In this document: in pieces, positions 35,127-45,482 of the stretch
Layout: each line of letters begins with the position of its first letter
Numbering within the stretch: the stretch's first letter is position 1
Assembly (NCBI GenBank): GCA_003427395.1
Contig: BFEA01000672.1
Coordinates: forward strand, 455,053-501,324
Length of the DNA: 46,272 nt
From: Chara braunii
Lineage: Eukaryota; Streptophyta; Charophyceae; Charales; Characeae
Reading direction: 5' to 3'
The notes under the pieces: model-generated
Seen by the model: only the letters and a program-made list of their open reading frames with translations
What the model was told of the DNA's origin: nothing
Databases searched by the model: none
Position numbers and translations under genes: made by a program

Positions 35127-35526
35127 GACGGTGGGGGAGCCGGGGTGGTTGTGCGATCAGGGTAGAGTCAGGGGGAAGTGGAGCGAGGCGGAGCGGAGTA
35201 GGGTGAAAGCGAGCTGTAAGGATGTCGGGATCGGAGTGGGGGGTCGCGCGCTCGTGCGTGAGGGATCTGCCTGAGTAGCGGGGCGGGGGGATAGGGAATA
35301 GTCGGGGAGGGGACGGTGGGGGAGCCGGGGTGGTTGCGCGGTCAGGGCAGAGTCGGGGGAAGTGGAGCGAGGCAGGGCGGAGCGGAGCGGAGTAGGGTGG
35401 AAGCGGGCTGTGAGGATGTCGGGATCGGAGTGGGAGTCTCGCACACGTGCGCGCGGGATCTGCCAGAGTAGCGGGGGGGGGCGGGATAGGGAATAGTCGG
35501 GGACGGATCGTGATCAGGGAAAAATC
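35127..35526. repeat. 185-bp GC-rich tandem repeat running into gap
   Basis: Units begin GACGGTGGGGGAGCCGGGGT at 35127 and 35312. Both contain AGTGGAGCGAGGC, GATGTCGGGATCGGAGTGGG, GGGATCTGCC and GATAGGGAATAGTCGGGGA. The second runs into the N gap, so copy number is unknown. ORFs are repeat translations. Confidence 0.92.
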
Positions 35527-35732
35527 NNNNNNNNNNNNNNNNNNNNNNNNNNNNNNNNNNNNNNNNNNNNNNNNNNNNNNNNNNNNNNNNNNNNNNNNNN
35601 NNNNNNNNNNNNNNNNNNNNNNNNNNNNNNNNNNNNNNNNNNNNNNNNNNNNNNNNNNNNNNNNNNNNNNNNNNNNNNNNNNNNNNNNNNNNNNNNNNNN
35701 NNNNNNNNNNNNNNNNNNNNNNNNNNNNNNNN
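35527..35732. other. Assembly gap (206 N)
   Basis: Run of N within the tandem-repeat block. Confidence 0.99.
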
Positions 35733-36060
35733 GGGGGGTTGGGTGGGAATTGGTGAGCAGGTGCGCAGCGGGTAGGGAGGGGCTGCAACGAAGTTAGGTG
35801 GGGGAAGAGAGCGGGATCATGTGCATGGAGGAGTCACGTGGGCCCGGAGCGGAAGTGAAATTGAAATCGGGGAATCGGGGTGTAGAGAGGAGGAAGTTTG
35901 TGCGCAGGGAGGAGGCGGCAGGCAAGCGGAAGGAGGGGGGGGACATGATTGGGCAGAAGGAGGGAGGAGTTGGAGGAAGTGCGCACGTGCACGTGCGCGC
36001 CAAGTGGGGGGAGCAAAGGTGGGCGCAGGAGGGAAGTAGGGTTAGGCGCAGGGAGGAAGG
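35733..36060. other. G-rich unassigned sequence
   Basis: GGAGG/GGGAA-rich DNA between the gap and the 605-bp array. It contains GTGCGCACGTGCACGTGCGC near 35979-35998, an alternating purine-pyrimidine run. ORFs are composition artefacts. Confidence 0.4.
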
Positions 36061-37836
36061 GAAGTCGAGATGCAATTGGGGAGGGAAGGGAGGATCCGGA
36101 TTAGGGCGAGGGGAGGCAGGATCGACATCCATCGAGGTTGGGGAAGTCAGGATCGGGATCGATCGGAGTTGGGAAAGTCGGGATCCGGGGTAGTCGAAGA
36201 GAAGGAAACGGACATGGGACAGCAGAGATGACGTGGCAGGAAGTCGGGATCTGGGTAAGGAGCAGGGCAGATAGCGAGCACCCGGAGAAAATCGGGCGGA
36301 AGAGTCACCCTCTCTTTCCCCGGCACAACAGCCGCTCGCCACCCAACGTTCACACCTCTCGACCGTTCGATTTTTTTGTCCTCCGCACAACGGCCGACTG
36401 AACACAAAAAAAAACGATGCAAAACCACGTTCGGACAAAAAAAAATAAAAAATGCCGGACTCCGAGAAACGCTTTTATCGTGCGGCGGCACCCTTCGAGC
36501 CGTCGCACACCGGTAAAAAAAAAAACCTCCACTTTCACGAAATTCCTCTTGGGCCCTCGCCTTGTCCCCTGCCTCTTTCCCAACACAGGCACGCCGGGTT
36601 CGGGACAGCGTTACGCGAGACCCGCTGTTCCGGAGAAAATCGGGCGGAAGGGCACCAGGAGAAAGTCAGGCGGAAGGGGGAAGGTGATCAGAAAGAGGAG
36701 TTTAGATGCGGTTGAGGAGGGAGGGGAGGAACTGGATAGGGGCAAGGGGAGGCAGAATCGGGATCGATCGGAGTTGGGGAAGTCGGGATCGGAGGTAGTC
36801 GAAGAGAAGGAAACGGAGATGGGACAGCGGATATGACGTGGCAGGAAGTCGGGATCTGGGTAAGGAGTAGGCCAAATAGCGAGCACCCGGAGAAAATCGG
36901 GCGGAAGCGTCACCCTCTTTTTCCCCGGCACAACAACCCCCCGCCACCCAACGTTTTCACCTCTTGACCGTTCACCTTCTTTTTCCCCTGCACAACGGCC
37001 GACTGAACACAAAAATAACTACGCAAAAACACGTTCGGACAACAAAAAAAAAGTCTGTCGGACTCCGAAACGTTTCTATCGCGTGGCGGCACCCTTCGAG
37101 CCGTCGCACACCGGCCAAAAAAAAAACCTCTGCTTTCACGAAATTCCTCTTGGGCCCGCGCCTTGTCCTCTGCCTGTTTCCCAACACAGGCAGGCCGGGT
37201 TCGGGACAGCATTACGAGAGACCCGCTGTTCCAGAGAAAATAGGGCAGAAGGGCGCCAAGAGAAAGTCGGGCGGAAGGGGGAAGGTGATCAGAAAGAGGA
37301 GAAGTCGATATGCGGTTGAGGAGGGAGGGGAGGATCCGGATCGGGGCGAGGGGAGGCAAGATCGGGATCCATCGGAGTTGGGGAAGTCGGGATCGGGGAT
37401 AGTCGAACAGAAGGAAACGAAGATGGGACAGCGGAGATGAAATGGCAGGAAGTCGGGATCTAGGTAAGGAGTAGGGCAGATAGCGAGCACCCAACGAAAA
37501 TCGGGCGGAAGAGTCACCCTCTCTTTCCCCGACACAACAGCCGTCCGCCGCCCAACGTTCACACCTCTTGACCGTTCGCCTTCTTTTTCCCGCACACAAC
37601 GGCCGACTGAAAAAAAAAAAAATGGCGCAAAAACACGTTCGGACAAAAAAAAAAAAAGCCTGCCGGACTCCGAAATGCTTCTATCGTGAGACGGCACCCT
37701 TCGAGCCGTCACACACCGACAAAAAAAAAACCCTCCGCTTTCACGAAATTCCTCTTGGGCCCGCGCCTTGTCCCCTGCCTCTTTCCCAATAGAGGCAGGC
37801 CGGGTTCGGGACAGCGTTACGCGAGACCCGTTGTTC
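36061..37836. repeat. 605-bp tandem repeat, about three copies
   Basis: ACGTGGCAGG-type landmarks at 36231, 36836 and 37440 give periods of 605 and 604. Each unit runs through AGTTGGGGAAGTCGGGATC, GGGCGGAAGAGTCACCCTCT, CGGCCGACTGAA with an A-run, CACGTTCGGAC with an A-run, CACTTTCACGAAATTCCTCT (or similar) and CGGGTTCGGGACAGC. Copy 1 has an extra ~31-bp internal duplication near 36121-36180. Large overlapping ORFs on both strands (up to 229 codons) arise because the units are GC-rich and repeated; they show no domain. Confidence 0.95.
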
Positions 37837-37925
37837 CCTTTATAAAGAGTATAGATAAAAATTTTAAAAATTATTTTTTAATAGTTTTTCAATTATTATG
37901 ATAATGTTACCTTTTTTTTAGTTTT

Positions 37926-38030
37926 TGATTTCTTACTCGAGTTTGGTTGTAGAGGATGACTCCTAGGCAATAGTTATTTGTATCTTGTTTCTGCATTACA
38001 TACATTTGTTATCATTTTTACAGTTTTTTC
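37926..38030 (+). repeat. Dispersed AT-rich module, copy 4
   Basis: TTACTCGAGTTTGGTTG, GATGACTCCTAGGCAATAGT, GCATTACATACATTTG and CAGTTTTTTC follow the module order. It lies in tandem with copy 5, about 155 bp apart. Confidence 0.75.
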
Positions 38031-38080
38031 CTTGTTTTTTTTAATAATTATTTCAATTTATTTATTTTTTGTGTCTTTGC

Positions 38081-38184
38081 TTTTTAACTCGAGTTTGATA
38101 CCGAATTTTGAGATGTTTCTCAGATAAAAGTTGTTTGAAATATCATTTTGCATAACATATATTGTTTTCAGATTTTTTGATGAT

Positions 38185-38185
<1 letters not shown>
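38081..38185 (+). repeat. Dispersed AT-rich module, copy 5
   Basis: TTTTTAACTCGAGTTTGATA, CAGATAAAAGTTGTTTGAAA, GCATAACATATATTG and CAGATTTTTTGATGATG match copies 1-4. Confidence 0.75.
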
Positions 38186-38226
<41 letters not shown>

Positions 38227-38287
38227 GTATTCCCACGTACGGGAGTACGTACGTACGGGGGAAACGTACGTACGGGAGTACGTACGT
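38186..38287. repeat. Poly-T run and GTACGTACGG array
   Basis: Thirty-nine T residues (38186-38224) are followed by repeated GTACGGGAGTACGTACGTAC-type units to 38287. The array occupies the same relative place as the GTTCGG array of the first foldback element. Confidence 0.9.
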
Positions 38288-38296
38288 TTTTCCAAA

Positions 38297-39510
38297 GTTG
38301 CATCAAAATTTGGCACCCCAGTACCAAACCCCATTCTCTTAACTCTCTTTTCAACTTCTTAAGCACTTCGTCTTCAAGCTCGCCCCACTCCCAATTCTGG
38401 TCCTTTCGTACTTGCTTCCTCAGATGCTCTGTCTTGGTGGCAAATCTTTCTATGAACCTCCTCCAGAATCCACAGGTTCCAAGGAAGCTACGAACCTCAC
38501 CAACATTTATGAAGAGAGTAGGTCATTCGAGGATCTTGTTGGTCTTCTTACCATCAGATCGTCGACCGTGTTCATTGCACACATATCCCAAAATGGTTAC
38601 CTCCCTCAACTTCTCACCACTGACAGTGAGGTCGTATTCTTCTATGAGAGACAAAACCTGCCTCAAACCCTTGATATACTTCCATACGAATTTTCTTATC
38701 TCAGGTGTCACTTCCGTTTTATCTTTATCTATGAGACCCTTAACTGCGAGATCATCAATGTATGACTCGGTAATCTGAGGGTTGATTGGCTGCATCACCC
38801 TGATCATACTGCGCTGTACCATTGCCACATCGCTGGTCCAACCTTGGGGTGCGACATCCATATGTACTAACTCTCTAGGTATGTGCATTTTCATTATAGG
38901 ACGGTCTGCAGGATAGACGAGAAACTGATCATATCCTGAATAAAGGTTAATAAGAGATACAATTGACCTCCCCACGCAAGACTCTGATAACTGATCTCTA
39001 TTAGGTAATCCTCCAGCATCCCTCACGGTTACCTCATTCAATCGTTGGAGGTCTTGTACCCATCTGAGTACCCCGTTTGACTTTACAAAGCAAAACCAGG
39101 GGGAAGGATATGGTCCACTAGAAAATTATGCAACATTCGTACAGATCTTCCCATTTAGGTACTCCACCACTTTCTTGCGATCTTCGGGGTTAGGGTACTT
39201 AGCCCCTCGAACATTCAAGGGATCATGTAGCATGGTATGAATGCAAATCATCTCGATTTTATTCACATCCAGCTGCCCACGTTGATCATCATTTAAAGCA
39301 TATGCTACATGCTTCTCACGCACCAGGTCCCTTACCAGAGTCTCTTCTCGCTTCGTCAGGAAACTGGGTTCGCCTGTTATTAAACCTTGCTCAGTTTCTT
39401 CATTGATGCGACAAGGTTCATTCCTTGCCCTTTCTCTCATCTGCGATATCAATTCTTTTTCTTGTTCATAGTACACCCCTTCTTTCCGACCTACTAGAAC
39501 TGGCACCGTG
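38297..39510 (-). pseudogene. Ty3/gypsy reverse transcriptase remnant
   Basis: Minus-strand open stretches 39506-39126 (protease-RT linker, including NKIEMICIHTMLHDPLN) and 39041-38523 carry RT motifs in order: NLYSGYDQF, APQGWTSDVA, the catalytic YIDDLAVKG (YIDD at 38751-38762 intact) and LGYVCNE. Motif A Asp is replaced by Asn (AAC, 38946-38948), which would abolish polymerase activity. The reading continues as EVRSFLGTCGFWRRFI and, after a frameshift, to NFDATLE where the GTACG array of the inserted block begins. A stop separates the two main open stretches. RNase H is not found. Part of the same minus-strand pol as the protease and integrase remnants. Confidence 0.87.
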
Positions 39511-39813
39511 TGACTTTTCTTGTCTACTATTTTGTACCACCTTTTGGAGCCCTACTTGAGCCCACCCACAAAAAATATTGACCGACAACTCAAGCATTTG
39601 GCATATGCGGCCCTATCGTTTGAGGAGGAGGAGGTCTATATACAAGATCAACTCTCCCTCATTCCGGATCTTCTTGAACCCTTTCGGCAAGTGCTCTAAC
39701 GACATCTGGGTAAGTCATCCCATAAGCTGACACCAACTCGACTGCTTCACCAATACTCGAGGCTCAATACGAATCCATCAACCGATGTTCTATTTCTTTT
39801 TCATCCACGCCTT

Positions 39814-40300
39814 CTAGTTTTTTCCTTTTATGTTCAGACTCCTCAAACGTGTATGACCTTGCATAATTCCATTCTTCGAGCTATGAGACCCGGTATTCTT
39901 GCGGGTAATCACTTCAAAATTCTCACAAGCGGGATCACATAGGATAATGAACATAGTGTTGTCGTGCTTATTCATTATAAGTGCCTCAGATCTGGACAAG
40001 GAGGAGTTTCTCAATAGTATCGGAAAGTCCAGACTTAGCATAATGTAGAAGCATGTGCGCACCTTGAATCTTCCTATCTCTATTATAACATTCGAAGCAA
40101 CTCCTATGTAGCCAGTCTTGCCCCTAGCCCCATTGAGGAATCCACAATAATTCTCGTCAATTTCTAGCCCAGTCTTTCTGCAGTTTCAATATTTGTGCTA
40201 TTCATTTCGGCCCCCATATCGACTATGCATGGACACATCTTTCCTTTGATCATAACATCTATGGACCCTGTCCCTACAAACTTTTAGTCCATCTTCCCGC
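39814..40300 (-). pseudogene. Retroelement protease domain remnant
   Basis: The minus strand reads IDVMIKGKMCPCIVDMGAEMN (split as IDVMIKGK and CPCIVDMGAEMN) then, in a later open stretch, FPILLRNSSL and IILCDPACENFEV. The layout matches the pepsin-like protease preceding RT in Ty3/gypsy pol. Asp is at 40218-40220; Met occupies the usual Thr/Ser site of D-T/S-G. It begins within about 50 bp of a leader-like sequence, so gag seems to be missing between leader and protease. Confidence 0.7.
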
Positions 40301-40365
40301 TGTCACGGGTATCGGTCCCGTACCGAGCAGGCAGGGACCCTTACGGTCGCGTTACACAGGAGTTG
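40300..40365 (-). promoter_or_regulatory. Leader and LTR end upstream of the protease remnant
   Basis: The minus strand reads ACTCCTGTGTAACG, then GACCGTAAGGGTCCCTGCC and GGGACCGATACCCG, resembling the LTR-end and leader of the gag pseudogene at 27700-27790. The expected CA end is altered. It suggests a second element of a related family whose gag is deleted. Confidence 0.4.
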
Positions 40366-40520
40366 GTCTACCTCGTCACGATACATATGGAGCTTCCGCA
40401 AGCCGCTCCGGCGGACTGCGTCAGTCATACCTCTCGCGAGCCCCTATGACAACATAGGGCCTACGCAAGGCACGACTTACCTCCACCTTGTGAGAACGGT
40501 CACCTACCTTCGATGGGCGT

Positions 40521-40623
40521 ATCTCCTTTCTCTCTTTTCTTGGATGTTATTCACTTCTTGTATACATGTTCATCTTTCCTACGTACTCTCGTTGTATCTC
40601 TCTTTCTCTCTCATACTCACTCA

Positions 40624-40654
<31 letters not shown>

Positions 40655-43535
40655 ATATGCATGTAGCAGTATATATTTCTATGTTCTAGCGGTAGATTCA
40701 TCCGAATTTGCTCATCTTATCGATGGGAGTAACATGCACTCAACCCCTCGACTAAACCCACACTCATACATACACACGGTTAGCAGTGTATATTTCCATG
40801 TTTGAATGGTAGATTCATTGGGTTTCAGTCATCCTATCGAGGGAAGTACTACGCTGGGACTGAAAACTTACCTGTTTTTCCTCTCGTTGTCGTTGTCGTG
40901 AAAATCCCACCAAGAAGATTAGAGGTCCGAACGGCGTAGCCAGATCCTACGTCGATCACCAGGAACGACTCGCCCGTCCTTTGCAACTTGAACCCCTCCC
41001 CCTTCCGCATGCACAAAGGGTCCCTCGTAACTTAAGTACAAGGTCTAAGGACTCACTCACGGGACACCGCCATCACCACTTGTAAGAGGTAGGTACGTCG
41101 CCCCTCCTCCCCGTCTCCTTGTCTTCTTCTTCCTTCTTTTCCTTCTCCTTCTCATTCTTTTTCTCCTTCTTCTTCTTATGTGCATCCTTCTTGCTATCTC
41201 TTTCACGTTGCTTTCCTCTGTTCTGATGTGTCCTTACTCCGTCACCACCACCATCATCTCGCATGGTCGGCTTTCCCCGTCGTGATTGACGCCTTCCTCA
41301 TTCATTCTGCGTGTATCCTCAACTTGTGCCCGTACTCCTCTCTCTACTGTGCGTGCTTTCTTCTTTCTTTGCTTGTGAGCGCTACCTTCCTTGCACCCGC
41401 TTCCTTTCACCGTGGGCCCGTTCACTCAACCTTTGCACAACACATCTCCTACCCTCGAGGTCGCATCCTCCTGGACTCCACTCGAGGCTTCTTCCTCTGT
41501 CAAACCCTGAGATTGCGAGCCCAATATAGAGCGGGCTAAGCTCGATGACACTATATCTGCCCGTAACAGGGCCTCAAATTCGTTAACATGAATCCATCGT
41601 GTGGGTATGAAAAAGAAAATAAGAATTAACATTAAAAAATAAATACACGAAGAATCTAACCATAACTAACGAAATCAATAAATAAATAGGAAATAAAAAG
41701 AAAACAGATAACTTAGTCGTTGGTGTCAAGTGTGAGGACCTCGTTACAGCTGACTAACTGTAACAGACGCCGCAGAAGGAGATCACGGGTCTAAACCCCT
41801 GACCGACTGAGCCCGGACGAAAAAAATCATTGTGGAGCTTCAAAACGAAGCTAGCTAAGAGGTTGGATGCGCTTGTTACCTGCATCCTTTGTTTAACAGT
41901 CCTACAACTAAACCTACTGAGCCAGCTCCTTCTTCAAATCGAAGTGAAGCAACCCAGTTATATGTAAAGTATTGGGACTCGGTTGAGTCCGTTTTTGTGC
42001 ATATGCACTGTGTGCCAGTCTAAGTGCTTGTCGGTTTAAGCGTGTGTGTTGGTTGGAAGGCTCGAAGACCAGCACTTGCCCGCGGATGTAACATTCAAGC
42101 TTGTGGTGAGGAAAAACATTCAAGTGGTGGGGAAAAAGAGGCCCGCGATATTTAAGAGCAACGAAGAATTATTCGAGTAGTAGGTAGGTTGATACCACAC
42201 CAAGTAGAGTTAGATGTGTCCGACATTCGAGCCCATGACGGAATGAACTGTCGAGTTTCCGTATACTGTCGGCTCGACGGCCGTAGACTATGTTAATTAA
42301 TTGGTTAATTTGGTCACATGAACGAACTTTCGACCATCCTTGAATATTGGTGTTGCACATTGTGCGACTTCTAATGCTTGGCCGACTTTCCATCCTTCGT
42401 GGAAGGACGTTATGATTACTAACCCGTGCTACCCATACACCTCCGATTTGTTGATCGGGGATTTTGTCAAGATGCCGCATTAGGATAGCGCTTCCCGTTC
42501 TACAGTTCGCAACAACTCCGTCATAGAAGTCGTTACGTTATTGTGTCCATTGTAAAAACAAGGGTAAATACCTTTGTAAGGGTATTTATTCCGACATTGT
42601 TTCCGGACCCTATTAAGCGACGTCCCTGTCACTGGAGAATTATATGCAAAGAAAATTTTTTTTCTTACAAACAATCGTCAAATCCGAATTCCTGAAATGG
42701 AGCGTGGTTCTGGATTGACATCGTCACCCTTGCATTTCATTGCCACTGCCGGGATTTCAACCCGAGTCTCGCATGTTACATCCTTAAGAAAAATCCAATG
42801 GCTTGAGGTGCGGATACTTGATATGTACTACAGTATAAGAAATCATCAAGAGTGTCAATGCTTCCTCCTTCCCTTCACCCATAGACTTTTAGTCCAGGTC
42901 ATCGTTGGTTGTCTTTAGGGCATGTGTTTAGGGCATGTGTTTTGTGCTTAAACTCAACCCCTCAGATGCAGGTCCTTACCAAGACTTTGACATCCAGCCT
43001 TTTAGTGTGAATAACTAAAGTAGTCTGCTTCTCTATCCGAAGTCTAATACAGGAGGGCTAGCGGTCTCCGTCTTGACCCACCACAGTCCTGCTGATCAAG
43101 CCGGACATCCAGCCCATCGTGTTGTTGTTCAACGGCGGTTACCCTCGTTGGTTGTGCAATGATGAGATCCTCTTTCTAGCTTTCATAGATAACAAATTTC
43201 AAGACTAAATTCGACCCCTCCGACATCCACCTTAATAGATTCTCTCATGGGGGTGGCCATCCCCTCATGTTTCAATTCTAGGTCAAAGTCGAAGGGTCCG
43301 CTGCCTGGTTATACTAGGTCAGCAAACCACATTGGAAGTTACGTCCCAATGATGTCAATTTTTCACCATACGCTTGGTAAGCCATGCCCTTAGGTTAACC
43401 TTTGAAATGGATGAACGATGGTTTTTTCAAATAAACATCATGAACTGAAATATCACAACTCAATTGATCACCGTCAAGTTGTCATTCAGGGTTGTGCCCT
43501 CTAAGTCTTTGATCATAGCTTAGTCAGACACGCTG
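40521..43535. repeat. Large dispersed direct repeat, copy B (~3 kb)
   Basis: Partner of 21870-24843. Relative to copy A it has a 33-bp longer segment at 42551-42586 containing a 35-bp palindromic repeat, lacks the 42-bp duplication, and lacks 12 bp near 42010. Matching ORFs in the two copies (for example minus 23483-23289 and 42123-41914) show the copies kept some frames, but no protein family is recognised. Confidence 0.85.
42562..42596. repeat. 35-bp palindromic repeat, copy 2
   Basis: GGGTAAATACC and GGGTATTTATTCCGACA match 32728-32762 at 28 of 35 bases. Copy A of the 3-kb repeat lacks all but the ATTCCGACA end, giving a presence/absence difference. Confidence 0.7.
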
Positions 43536-43870
43536 TCAGGCGGCCGCAAGCAGTGCGCCGCCTGAGATCTGCAGTTTTGGGACTTAGGCGCAGAGACGAG
43601 TCTTAGTTTTAACGGTACTCTTGTTAGACCGGGCAGCGGAAATTAGGGGAGCTCGGGGCGCCCTTGAATTTGGGCGCACTGAACCATACGGGTAACCCTA
43701 AAAAATGGCAAGATGGGTGGTCGCGCTCCGCACATCAACGGACCGTCATTTCTGGCCGTACGGAGGGTTAGACCCAAATTGGCCTGCCGCGAGGGGGCAT
43801 CGCGGGGACTAACCCCGCTGCGACGTTCTTTGCAGCGTATGATCGGGGTCAAAATAGCGCCTCAAATTTT
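43536..43870. other. GC-rich stretch with hairpins, unassigned
   Basis: Begins right after copy B with CAGGCGGC (43537-43544) facing GCCGCCTG (43557-43564), an 8-bp stem. GCGGGG-ACTAA-CCCCGC at 43802-43818 forms another. I considered a structured RNA but recognise no family. Confidence 0.35.
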
Positions 43871-45395
43871 TGTCATTTTTAGTATCTAAATCAAAGATGG
43901 GGGAAGAGAATGAGATCAGTAGGAGGGAAGAGAGAAACGTAATATTCCTTAATTTCCTTGTTTTTTTTCTCGCAGCATTTGAGTTTTNGAGAAAATACTC
44001 CNTTATTTTTATGTTTTCCGGCAATGGAATTGAAGACAAAGGGAANGATTAAAAATGATAAAGGNGGAAAGGAACANAGGATTTCAACAATNTATAACAN
44101 TGATGAGAAGGAAGGAAACCCACGATTATCAGATGNTCGGCGGAATTTTGGTCGGTCTATTCGGGGTCCGGTTCAATCCTAAATTATTTATTTACTCTAT
44201 ACCTGNCGGTCTTCATTGATTTGCGATGATTGGGATTGCTTGGCTNGACTTACCTGATCTCCCTGATTTTTAGACTTGCCNTACGGATTGGACGGACAGC
44301 GTGGTGTTACCGATATGTGGCTTGATAGTGCCCCACGGCTCCAATGCGTCAGTATGATTGTCGTTCCGGTTCGGGCGTGAGGATTAGGACAGGTTCGGAA
44401 CTATCANGGTGGGGCTNTATGGGTTAGACATNGACATGTTTCNNNTTCGATATGGGCACGGCATCGGCATGGTACGGTTGTNATACACACCGTAGTTCAT
44501 TTTCANGTTCGGAACAGGTTTGGTGGTACAGCGGTACGTTGCGGTTTGTCCTCATGCTTTTCAAGGTACNGGACGAATACGGAACATGCACGGTGTCTGA
44601 GTGTTTGGGGGCCACACCTGGACCGACCATGGCAAAAACACAGTAATCTTGCGGTATTAAATTTGGTACAGGCACGGATTCAGCGTTGGAACAGGTCGCT
44701 GCCGCATGATGCTATCAATTTCCTATGGAGACCTTGNTGCGGCGATGAGACTGCTGCTGACTACCCCGGTCAACTACGTTATTTGGACGGAGCCTACCNC
44801 TTTTGCTGTTCTCCTGGCCCGGGCTGGTTCGATGATGTGCGCTCCGCTCATAGTTCGAGTGTCAAGATGGGCTNAGACTGTGCACTGGTGCAGCCTATTT
44901 CTGGTCCGCGNGACGCTGGCNGCACNGACTGGTCACGCTGCAGGTACGGAGAAGAGTTGCCAGCCCTCTGGCCAGTGCTGCGGGGTCTGGGAATTACAGC
45001 GGGGGCCAGCCAGACAAAAGGGGCGAGGACTTCTCGGTGTAGGGACGACCAGTTGTAAGGGTTGTCCGCAGTCCACAAGGATAAAACCGATTGAGCCACA
45101 ACGGTACGGGGGCTGTACGGGGGCTGTTGGCATGGTAATTCCCATGTATGATATTGCAGTTCACCACAGGAAGATTGCGGCGTCGGTCACCGGTTCAGTT
45201 TCTGCTCTGGGACGGTGTGGGGACTGAAATGGAACAGGCGTGGTTGTTGTGGAATCGGCGCGAGATCTGGTCCAAGGTTCGGTACCTCTCTCTGGTGCGG
45301 TTGCTGGTTCGGAATTGGTATGGCACATTGTCATTCGATCCTTATTTTCATCTTTTCCGTACCGGTTTGACGCCAAAACGAGCGGCATGTGCCTG
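43871..45395. other. Unassigned sequence with scattered single Ns and GGTACGG words
   Basis: About two dozen isolated ambiguous bases fall between 43988 and 44926, unlike the rest of the window. From about 44460 to 45320 words such as GGTACGG, GGTTCGG, GGTACAG and GGAACAG recur every 15-40 bases. Long ORFs on both strands contain many ambiguous codons and no domain. Confidence 0.5.
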
Positions 45396-45473
45396 ACTTA
45401 CATAATTGGTCTGACGGGGGTGATTGGGTTACTGCTTTTTTTTGTGTGGCGCAAAATTAATCGAGTCGATTAA
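45390..45473 (+). CDS. Short ORF with one membrane segment (doubtful)
   Basis: The end of a 77-codon ORF reads MCLTYIIGLTGVIGLLLFF then VWRKINRVD, a plausible transmembrane helix with a basic tail. The upstream codons look like repeat-derived sequence. It could be a decayed exon or chance. Confidence 0.2.
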   Translation, partial: CLTYIIGLTGVIGLLLFFVWRKINRVD

Positions 45474-45482
45474 CTGACGACG

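Larger units (their letters stand above)
34744..38290. mobile_element. Foldback-like composite block inserted in pol
   Basis: Both ends carry GTACG-word arrays (34744-34782; 38225-38287) followed inward by the AT-rich module in inverted orientation (34803-34900 minus; 38081-38185 and 37926-38030 plus). Between them lie the 185-bp array, an N gap and the 605-bp array. The block separates reverse transcriptase from integrase of one minus-strand pol. Terminal inverted repeats are degenerate and no target-site duplication is clear. No transposase is seen. The family link to the 6.66-7.91-kb element rests on the shared module and arrangement. Confidence 0.6.

Noticed and set aside
35794-37712. ORFs of 130-229 codons on both strands
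   Set aside because: They lie in the 605-bp tandem array and GC-rich flank, overlap heavily on both strands and show no domain; length reflects lack of AT-rich stops.
43640-43870. GC-rich hairpin region as a known structured RNA (snRNA, RNase P, SRP)
   Set aside because: None of the conserved elements of these RNAs could be found.
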